64,000 nt of DNA from Poa pratensis (Eukaryota; Streptophyta; Magnoliopsida; Poales; Poaceae), in the NCBI GenBank assembly GCA_947311845.1, contig CAMZMU010000107.1, positions 19,055,166-19,119,165 on the forward strand, given 5' to 3'. Shown piece after piece: positions 55,414 to 64,000 of the stretch. Each line of letters begins with the position of its first letter. Within the stretch, counting starts at the first letter, position 1. The notes beneath the pieces were generated by a model. The model made no database searches and was not told the origin of the DNA. It saw only the letters and a list, made by a program, of their open reading frames with translations. A program made the translations under genes and the position numbers.

Positions 55414-58005
55414 TTAATCCTCATGTTCCTCTTCAGATTCCGAATCTAAACAAAAGGGGGAAATAGTGAACATCATGATACATAATCAAATCTGCGCCAT
55501 ATAGCTAAATGACCATAAATACAAGTATCTATGAGGCTAAGACTGAAGTGACGACGTCTTAAAATAACCAAGAACTTAACTTAGAGAAAAACAACAATGC
55601 AACTTCATATTATAATAATCAAGAAAAAAAGAGGAACATACCAGATCTGATGTCATCCCCGACATGCCCTCTCGACTGAATTTGCTTCTTGAGCATCCGA
55701 TACATTAAGACAAACCAATATATATGTAGAACAAGGAGGGAGAAGAGAAGACAGTTGAAGACATAGTAGTATATGGGCCCATCAAATTTATGGTTCTCCT
55801 TGTCCAAAATCTGAACAACTTCAAAGCTGATTTTTTTTAGAAGAAATGCAGAGATTTCAGTGACATTCTAGAGTTCCCTAAAGTATAGAATCACATATAT
55901 GAACAAAGTTACTCGCATGTACCTTGTGCTCCGGAGAACCCAGAATGGAAAATAGATCAGGCGAAGGATTACCCAAGAAATGACAAAAAGAAGAAATGAT
56001 ATATCAGCAACTAACTGGCGGCCACTGTACTTCGAAATTTTCCCCACCTCCAGGAACACATCACTTGCATCATGAATGGCAAGGACAACTGAACCCACGC
56101 GTGCAAATCTGTTCAAGGAAACTAAATTAATTTGGAGTGTTGAAGAAAAACATGTTCAGGTGTTCTCACAACTGCTAGTAAAAGGCAGATAAATGTCTAA
56201 TTCTTATGTACTTCCTATCAGCTATCAGCTGGGTATAAGATGACAACTCAATCTGGCAGAAACAGAGGTAAAATCAACTACTCCCTCCGAACCGGAATAA
56301 GGTTCGCAGTGTGTACGTGAGTTTTGTACTACGGCAGTAGGTTTTCCACGAAACTTATTCCGGATCGGAGGTAGTACCATGTTCTCTACCAAGAAAAAAT
56401 ACCAGCCATACAATCAAGTCAGTGTTCGTAGTTATTCCTATCCAGCATACTACTTCCCTTCCCTTCTGCAAGCAGATAAGTTGTTCCTCGCTGTTTTAAC
56501 TATTGGTTCAGTCAAGGCTGTCAGGTAAACTATTTTTTTTACTGTAATGTCAGGTAAACTCCCTAAGATTACGGAGGAATGTAACAGAAAAACAGTCCAG
56601 GCAAAGCTGATCAATACATGAACCGATAGAAAGAATACCCACATGTAGACATAGTATGTATTGTGTCCGCATTTGATATCTATATTTTACATAACGACAG
56701 GGATCTACCCTCCATATCCTTTTCAAGTATGCGCTTATGCAGCAAGCTTGCACAGGAGCCCAAATAGCCAAACGCTAATATTCACATGCATTTCCAATGG
56801 CACTCTAGCAATTCACGCTCTCATCACTTGATTTATGATAAGAAGCAGATAACCTAATAGTGAGTAACGATCGCTAGTGTATAAGAAGACACTATAATTC
56901 AATTGAATTAAAAACAGCTTGAAGAATATCTAGATAGCTAAAGCCTAAAAATACCTGAATATGTAAGACATTACAATGAGAAAAACAGATGCTACGTGAT
57001 GAGTCATTGATAGACCAAAGTCCGAACGCCTTGTTTCCCAAAACAGAAGGGCAATTATCGAGTACATATAAAAACCAGCGCCATACATGTAAACCGCCTT
57101 CAGTTTAAACCTGGAGAAAAAACATGAATTTATTGATAACTAGGAACCCAAATAAAAATTCTAATGGACATGGGAATCAGAACTGTATGTTACTTCATTT
57201 TTTGATCTGGCCAAATCTGATCTCCTGGTCCAACCCAGAAATTCATTGTGTTCCTGAACCATGGCTCGTTGTATGTCACGGTCAATGCCAATAATTCCGC
57301 AGAAAGGAAATAGACACCTTTCCAAGCGGATTCCTTGAATTTTCTGACCTTTGTCCTCCCTGCATCTGTCTCAGCACCAAGCCTGGCATCCCCCGCCCCA
57401 AAAATCATACGCTTGGCTAGCCACTGTAGAGAGAATGCAGGTGATAGTCAGCTATTGGGTTTCTTTGAATATGATTAGCTCGTGGTGTTTCCTGAAAAAG
57501 GAGAAACTCCTGACGAAAGGTTCCAAATAATGTAGAGATTTATTTATTTGAACGACTAAAGAGTGGTCAGGTATTCAGGTGCAGCAATGTGTACGTGCAG
57601 AAATTGATGAATCACCCTCAATCCTTGGCTCGGGTTTTTTTCTCCCAGAGAGGAACCGAAACAGGTTGGGATAACCACACCAATTGACATTTCAATGTCT
57701 TTGCTAGATTTCCTCATTCCACCTGACCTGTGTTAATCATGACGACACTAGCAGATTGCTGTAGCAAACAGTACCCACAAAACAGTCAGCCGTACGTGGT
57801 CTGCACCGCTATCGCCCTAATAGTCCCTAGCAACAAAACGAAGGCGTAGGACAACAGGAAACGAGAAATGGAAACTGACCTCGAATGCGAATCGGTCGAG
57901 GAGGAAGCGGGCGGCGAGGAAGAAGGCGACGAAGAAGGGGAGGACCGCGAAGTCGGCGCGGGCGGGGTAGCTCTCCGCCTCCCAGTCGATCGGCGGGACG
58001 CCCAT
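55414..58005 (-). CDS. Ceramide synthase (LAG1 homologue, LOH), six exons
   Basis: Minus-strand exons are 58005-57880, 57423-57194, 57110-56955, 56108-55923, 55826-55642 and 55445-55414; phases agree and the product is 304 residues, typical for plant LOH proteins. It has an N-terminal membrane segment (about 19-36) and then a TLC domain with several membrane spans. The Lag1p motif is intact: His156-His157 ([11 protein letters not shown]) and, in the next exon, the acidic pair Asp184/Asp187 ([10 protein letters not shown]), which form the known active site. The C-terminus is an acidic tail ([10 protein letters not shown]). The enzyme N-acylates sphingoid bases with fatty acyl-CoA in the ER to make ceramides; plant members differ in chain-length preference and in protection against sphinganine-analogue mycotoxins, which the sequence alone does not resolve. 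Frame and key residues are intact. Confidence 0.92.
56279..56376. mobile_element. Stowaway MITE in a ceramide synthase intron
   Basis: The 94-bp segment 56281-56374 begins CTCCCTCCGAACCGGAATAA and ends TTATTCCGGATCGGAGGTAG, inverted repeats flanked by TA. It lies in the intron between exons 3 and 4. Confidence 0.88.
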
Positions 58006-58773
58006 CGCGGCTGGGCTGGCTCGCCGGCGGGGATGTCGGGTTTGACGGTGATAGGGGAGCGGCGGAGGCGGGGCGTGGGCTTTTTATGGTGCGTGCGTGC
58101 GTGGTTACCCAACCCGAGGGGAACCAGCGTGGCTGGCGGCTGAAGGCGACGGACGGCGGATCTCCGGCCGGGAGCCTGGATGGACGGCTGAGATTGAGAT
58201 GGGTTTGCTCCTCTGGGGGTTGGCCGCCGGCTCGGTGACCATACCACGACTGCGCTACGAATTTGACCGGCGTTTCGAAAATTCGCGGCGGCGCTGTTAT
58301 AGAATGTTTGACTTGTTCTTGTGCAGGGAGAATCTTCCCGGGTGTCGGTGATGAAGTTTCGTCGGAAAACGTGCATCATCTTTTCTTCATTCAGGCCTTC
58401 AGTCGTCACTCAACTCTAGTAATACCACCACTAGACATTATTGTTTTCACCATGCAGATACACAGATGCATATAGTGCGCATGCATTCGGTACAAAATGC
58501 TAACAATGTACTCTCATAAATGAAATAGTATGAGAAAACGTAAAAAAATACCCAACTTGTAGGTATCTATCGACCAAGCGAGGCCGCAACCATTTGTTGA
58601 AATGGCCTTTAAATGGCTTTGAGGGCACGGGGGCCGATCCGAAGTCGGATACTCAGGTCCAGTTCGGTCAATTTTCATCTCGAATGACCGAGAAAATCAA
58701 TCGGTTTGGCAAACACGGAATGTTCCATTTATAAGTGACTTCGATAATGTTCACTCATCCGAACTCGTGTAAT

Positions 58774-58910
58774 GCGCCACTCTGACCCACCACTCGGCTA
58801 TTGCCCGCTTCACAACTCGTTATTTTAATCATGTTGTTCAACGCGCCACTCTGACCCACCACTCGGCTATTGCCCGCTTCACAACTCCGTTATTTTAATC
58901 ATGTTGTTCA
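58774..58910 (+). repeat. 68-bp tandem duplication
   Basis: The unit starting GCGCCACTCTGACCCACCAC occurs at 58774-58840 and 58843-58910, differing by one inserted C. Confidence 0.85.
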
Positions 58911-58972
58911 GTCACTATATATATTTCGTGTTTTTTTTTTCACTTTCGGTATCACCCCGTGTATTTAGCTAG

Positions 58973-59141
58973 TACTCCATCCGTTTCAAACTATAAGATG
59001 TTTTAACTTTTTCTTAATCATCACATGTATATAAACACGTTTATGTGTCTCTTTTTCGCTGCGAAAGCGTTTCGGTGTGTCCGTTAATGTATGTAACCCA
59101 CATTAAAGTTTATAAAACATCTTATAATCCAGAACAGAGAA
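58973..59141. mobile_element. Degenerate Stowaway-like MITE
   Basis: CTCCATCCGTTTCAAACTAT begins the segment after TA. Its right end, AAAACATCTTATAATCCAGA then ACAGAG, is an imperfect inverted match (shared core TATAAGATGTTTT). The right TA is not preserved, so the copy is old. Confidence 0.6.
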
Positions 59142-59495
59142 AGATGTTGCTATGAATCATTTTTAGGCCGTAATTTACACACGTACGCAAGCAAATGAAA
59201 TTTCAAAAAACTAGACCTCGTGGAGATATTCCAACAGCGAATCTGGAAAAGTTCGATTACACTTTTTGTTCTCACCTGGCACTCACAACGTGGCGGCAAG
59301 TGAACCACCCCAGACATATCGCCCCGAACCGGCCACCTCCTCCACTCCACTCCCGACCCCACGCTCCGTAGGTACACCCGGTCCACCACAACTCCAACGC
59401 AATCCAGGCCACCGCCAGTCCACCAATCCCCGACACCGCGACGACGACGAGCTCGGCCTCCCTCCCCGCCCGTCCTTCCAGAAGCTTCCAGAGCA

Positions 59496-62400
59496 ATGGC
59501 GAGGCTCCTCGTGCTCCGCTCGGCGCCGTACCACCGCTCCACCCTCTCCGCCGCCATCCTCTCCCCCTCCAAGCACCGCCACTCCGCCTCCTTCCCCCAC
59601 CCCGCCCGCCGCCGCCTCCTCCACGTCCCGGCCCGTGCCGTCGATTCGTCGTCGTCGGGGGCCACCAAGCAGGAGGAGGCCGCCGGCGAGGCTCAGGAGC
59701 CGCTGCCCGCGGCGCCGGCGTTCGTGGTGGAGGACCTCGGCTGGGGCACCCAGCTCGCGGTCAAGCTCAGAATGCTCGTCGCCCCGCCGTGGCAGCGCGT
59801 CCGCAAGGGCAGCGTCCTCAACATGAAGCTTCGGGGCGAGGTGCTTATGCTGCCCTACTGAACCGCGACAGTCGGAACACTTGCTGATTTTGCTACCCCT
59901 GATACGATTTGCTCATGTCGTGCATCATATGAGTCTTATCCTGACAGTCGCCCTGATATATGTATTCCACAGTAGTAAATTTAGTTTTGCTGTTCCAGAT
60001 TTTCTGTGTGTGTTCAACTATTCACCACACTGATCATTATGTATTCTAGATTTGTTAGAACTCTGTTTCAACATTGTTTAGTTTTGATATGACACTGTGC
60101 GGATTTGGATCTTTATTGTGTGTTTTTGTGGTTGCAGGTAACTGATCAGTTGAAGACCCGCTTCTCGTCTGGGCTCTCACTGCCGCAAATCTGTGAGAAC
60201 TTCGAGAAGGCGGCATATGACCCGCGGATATCAGGGATCTACCTGCACATAGAGCCGCTGAGCTGTGGGTGGGGAAAGGTGGAGGAAATCAGAAGGCACA
60301 TTGTGGATTTCAAGAAATCTGGTAATCAGAAGCCATGCTGAATTTGGTATCTTATTTCATGTCTATCATATTGTGAACAGGCGTTGAATGTTTTTGTAGG
60401 TAAATTTGTTGTCGGTTATATGCCTGTGGGTGGGGAGAAAGAATACTACCTTGCTAGCGCGTGTGGTGAGCTATATGCGCCGCCAAGTGCTTATGTTGCT
60501 TTGTATGGTCTAACCATTCAGCAAACATTTTTAAGAGGTAAGTCTGCCCTGAAGGAGAAGTATTATTTTTCTGCTGATCCTCAAACATGTTTAAAATTTC
60601 ACCTGTTAGCGGCAGAAGCTTGTTGCCGATTCACTATGGAAGCTTGTTGCTTCATTCTGTTATAATGTTCAGTGCATTCTGATAGTTAAGCTTCTCATTG
60701 TAAACCAACTTTGGTAAGCTGTATCCAGCTAAGTTTTTTTCATGGTCGCTAAGACTTTAATTCGATTTGTAAGGTGTGCTTGAGAAAGTTGGAGTACAAC
60801 CAGAAATTCAACGGATTGGTCGCTACAAAAGTGCTGGTGACCAACTCTCACGGAGGAGCATGTCAAGTGAAGTTAGGGAGATGTTGGCTGCGCTGCTTGA
60901 TAATATTTATGGAAACTGGCTGGATACAGTATCTTCTATACGTGGTAATTTAAATGTATCTCTTTCACTTTGACATATTTAATGGAAACTTCTTCATTAG
61001 AGATATCTTTCTCTAGGGAAGAAAAAAGAAGAAATCGAGGAATTTATTAATTCGGGAGTCTATCAGGTCGAGAGACTTAAGGAAGAAGGTTGGATAACTG
61101 ATCTACTGTATGACGATGAGGTACAATTTTTTTCCTAGATCACTACGGAATCAAGTTAAGCTAGTTGCTACCCATCTTCTGCCCAACCCAGTGATTAGTA
61201 ATTTATATTACGAATGTAAAGTGATGTTTCAGTCTCTTTGTTTCACAGCTCTGAAAATAGTATCACGTGTTGTAGGTAGAGGTTGAACATATCAAACGAG
61301 TACACAAGAACAAGAAACAGAAGACATGAGATGCAAATTTAGTCCCAGAGCTATGTCCATATTTATATTTCAGGTGTACAAAAATGAGGCCCTTTGCCAT
61401 TGTTAGTGCACAAATAGGAAGTCGTTCACGGGACTCTTTGATTTAGATAGAAAAGGGACTTCAGAGTTTTAGTTTAGGTGAGTGTCCACACATAAGGAAA
61501 CATCAAATCTTCTGACAGGAACGTGTAGTGATGTACTTGATATGTAAAGTGCTAGCTCAAGTTTTGTTGGAGTTTCTTTATGGAAATGTGGGCATGTTCA
61601 GGATACACGACTTGTCAAAATGGCAAATTAGATATGAACTTTCATTATGCACTATTTATTTCAATTAGCATACTGAATTATGTATTTGGCTGCCCTTGTT
61701 TTTGTTGGTGTTGTCGTATTCAATAGATAATGACAATGTTGAAAGAGCGAGTAGGACAGAACGACAAGAAAAGCCTGCGTATGGTGGACTACAGGTAATT
61801 TGGATAATTTTAGCTCTGGCCAACTGGGTAGAAAGCAGACACAGCCAGTTGCATGATTTTTATCCTTTTTTTCTTGCGCCTTTTTTTCAAGTATAGATGC
61901 TTCAAAATACACATAAAGTCATAAAAAAAATTATATTCATTCTTATAAGATAGCCATAAATAGACTCTCTGTTTCTAGGTTGAACAGGCCAAAGTGGACC
62001 TACGCTTGTTATGGGAAGGGTAGTAGTAGAGGTCAATTGACTTGGCATTGGGTTCATGTGATCCAGCGAATGAGCATTGGTACAGATTTCAATTTTTTTT
62101 AGGTGTACGTCTGTCACTTTCAAGTCAGGAAGAAGTAAAGGGCCCCCTCTTACCTTAGTTATCTTGAGGCGCAGGCTAAATGATGACTGTATAATTTAAA
62201 GAAATGATAAACTTTCTAGGTGAAAAGATGACTGGGATCATATCCTTTAGCTTGTGTCAGCTAGGCCCAACTAAGCTTAGCGTGTTGGCTGCAGTGGGTC
62301 TGTCCCTGATCCCACATGAAACTCTTCGTGTTGCATATGAAATGTCGTGATTTTCCTTTCCTATACTATCCTTTATTATTATAATTATGTTTGCACACTT

Positions 62401-63943
62401 TCATTGTTTGGTATTGTTCAATTTTGCTTGATTAATCTGGAAAGTCAACACCTATGAACTCATTTGCTTCATTTACTGAATTGACATTGGTCTGCCTTAC
62501 CAGTAAATATTCACGTGTAAAAAAATCAACTCTTGGATTAGAAGGAGGAGGAGAACCAATTGCGGTAATCAGAGCATCTGGAAGCATATCGCGCACTCGT
62601 GGCCGACTGAGTGTTGGTAGCTCTGGCATTGTTGCCGAGCAATTAATTGAGAAGATACGTACTGTTAGAGGTATTTATGACACGTTATGCCGGCATCAAC
62701 TGGTATCTCATATGCAAATTTCATTTCTATGTTTCTGCATTGACTGGGTAGAGTTCTTGACTTATCAAATATTTCTTTTAATACAAACCAGTGCTCAAGT
62801 ATTATACAATTTTAAACAGGTTAGATGCAAATTATTTTCGTCCAATCTCGTTCCCTTTGTATTTTTCAACCAATTGAACTATATCTTCATAAATAATTTA
62901 AAATTTATCATAACACTTGTAAAAATATCTCCAATGCAGAAACCTAGATAAGTCACTGCCTGGAATAATTTTACTGTAAGTTGGAGTCTTTGAACATACC
63001 TGGAATGCGCCTCAATCCTCATCATGCAATCTTATGTCCTTAAAAAATTCAGCCGTGCTGATGCTCTGATACCCGAGTGGCCGAGATTTGTTCCAACAAA
63101 TATAATACATTTAAACAATTTTTAAACTTGATTTAGTTCCCTACTTTCTTGATGAGATGAGATTTCACAGTTCCATTGTAACGAGCACGGATTGTAGAAG
63201 CAGTTGGTATTAGCTTATATAAGCACACACATAGTATAATGAAAGCTTCTGTTGTAGTTTATATTTTATGTAACAGAATAATTCCATAAATTGACCCTTA
63301 GGTTTGTCTTGGTCAACGGGACCGCATAATTTATCTTAATGTACAAGTTTCTTGCCCTTTCCAGAGTCAGAAAAGTATAAAGCTGTTATCCTCCGCATAG
63401 ACAGCCCTGGTGGTGATGCTCTTGCTTCTGATCTGTAAGCTCTACCCCAGGATTCATTTATCCAGCAGAAGTAGCAGCAGAGTTTCAGTTATGTTCTCGT
63501 TATTCTTATTTTAATTAGGATGTGGAGGGAAATTCGACTTCTAGCTGACTCCAAGCCTGTGGTAGCTTCCATGTCTGATGTTGCTGCAAGTGGTGGATAC
63601 TACATGGCAATGGCTGCACCAGTCATCGTTGCCGAGAAACTTACTCTAACAGGTTCAATTGGAGTTGTTACAGGTGATCCTTATTACCTTGTATTAGTGG
63701 TTGCTAGACTAGCAATAAGTCCTCCACATCAAATTCTAAGTTCTCTTGCAACAGTCTCAACCTTTAACTTACATCCACTCTACTCTACTTCAGCATTTGT
63801 GGTTCCTTATTTTAATATTGTTGTATTGGAACAACAGGAAAGTTCATACTTCAAAAGCTCTATGAGAAGATTGACTTCAATAAAGAAATTCTATCTAAGG
63901 GTAAATATGCAGAGCTTAGTGCTGCTGATCAGCGCCCTTTAAG
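59496..63943 (+). CDS. SPPA: Chloroplast signal peptide peptidase SppA (protease IV family S49), 5' ten exons, truncated by window end
   Basis: Exons: 59496-59840, 60138-60321, 60400-60537, 60774-60944, 61017-61120, 61727-61794, 62504-62670, 63365-63434, 63519-63673, 63838-63943, then a donor (AG|GTAAGA) leading out of the window. Phases agree; 502 codons are present, and plant SppA has about 680, so roughly a quarter is missing. The first 60 residues, rich in Ser, Arg and Ala, resemble a chloroplast transit peptide. Both catalytic residues of the Ser/Lys dyad are visible: Lys241 in IGRYKSAGD and Ser440 in [10 protein letters not shown]; the substrate-side motif RIDSPGGD is in exon 8. SppA is a membrane-associated serine protease of thylakoids, light-induced in Arabidopsis and thought to help degrade photosystem proteins or leftover signal peptides. 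The frame is intact as far as it goes. Confidence 0.9.
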
Positions 63944-64000
63944 GTAAGATTAACACTTTCAGTCATTGCAGTATATTAAGAAAATAGAATAAGAAAGTAA

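Larger units (their letters stand above)
58006..59495. other. Intergenic region between divergent ceramide synthase and SppA genes
   Basis: The left part holds the ceramide synthase 5' UTR and promoter (GC-rich to about 58230). It then contains a 68-bp tandem duplication (58774-58910), a degenerate Stowaway-like MITE (58975-59139) and the SppA leader. No further gene was recognised. Confidence 0.5.

Noticed and set aside
61260..61330. Possible extra SppA exon after 61278
   Set aside because: There is an AG before GTTGAACATATC and a short frame, but it ends in TGA at once and exon 5 to exon 6 already join in phase 0 with family-like sequence.
1..64000. CRISPR arrays, rRNA genes, complete tRNA genes
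   Set aside because: None was seen. The tandem repeats present lack spacer structure, and this is plant nuclear DNA.

Overview
This window looks like nuclear DNA of a grass, most likely a Triticeae cereal (wheat, barley, Aegilops group). The genes have spliced, GC-rich first exons and AT-rich introns with GT-AG borders. Grass-type Stowaway MITEs are scattered through it, and large nested LTR retrotransposons fill about a third of it. No organellar or bacterial content was seen. Gene models below were built by hand from reading frame, splice phase and family knowledge; UTR ends are mostly not defined.

Layout from left to right: a weak first-exon-like segment (1-420); a two-exon plant defensin gene (3313-3644, +); a short retroposon with an 18-bp target-site duplication (5036-5711); a tetraspanin gene (11151-6603, -) whose 3.7-kb intron holds a 2.1-kb PIF/Harbinger transposon; a hAT-like element (11539-12308) and a 410-bp retroposon; then a head-to-head pair, an RRP7-type rRNA-processing gene (16744-13406, -) and an NHP2-type H/ACA snoRNP gene (17095-18978, +), sharing a 350-bp interval rich in telo-boxes and site II motifs. 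Next come a mitochondrial uL18-type ribosomal protein gene (20868-24221, +) with a 1.5-kb retroposon in its intron, and an 11-exon NIK-type LRR receptor kinase (27746-31053, +).

The interval 33007-53111 is mobile DNA: a complete 326-bp TRIM/SMART-like miniature LTR element (33007-33332), then a 19.2-kb Ty3/gypsy chromovirus (33887-53111, 3.5-kb LTRs, TSD CCAGT, - orientation) with decayed gag-pol. That element is split by a 7.1-kb non-autonomous LTR element (37517-44658, TSD AAGAC). The chromovirus ends only about 216 bp upstream of the start codon of an Hd1/CONSTANS-like B-box gene (53328-55019, +).

Beyond it lie a ceramide synthase (LOH/LAG1) gene (58005-55414, -) and the 5' ten exons of a chloroplast SppA-type protease gene (59496 to beyond the window end, +).

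Two genes carry small frameshifts: NHP2 (one base lost near its C-terminus) and the CONSTANS-like gene (two bases lost just before the CCT domain). Both could be real lesions or assembly errors. The ribosome-related genes (RRP7, NHP2, uL18m) form a small cluster with similar promoter motifs; the other genes show no evident functional link. The pairing of an Hd1-like gene with a NIK-like kinase suggests the Hd1-colinear region (Triticeae group 7), which is inference from memory.
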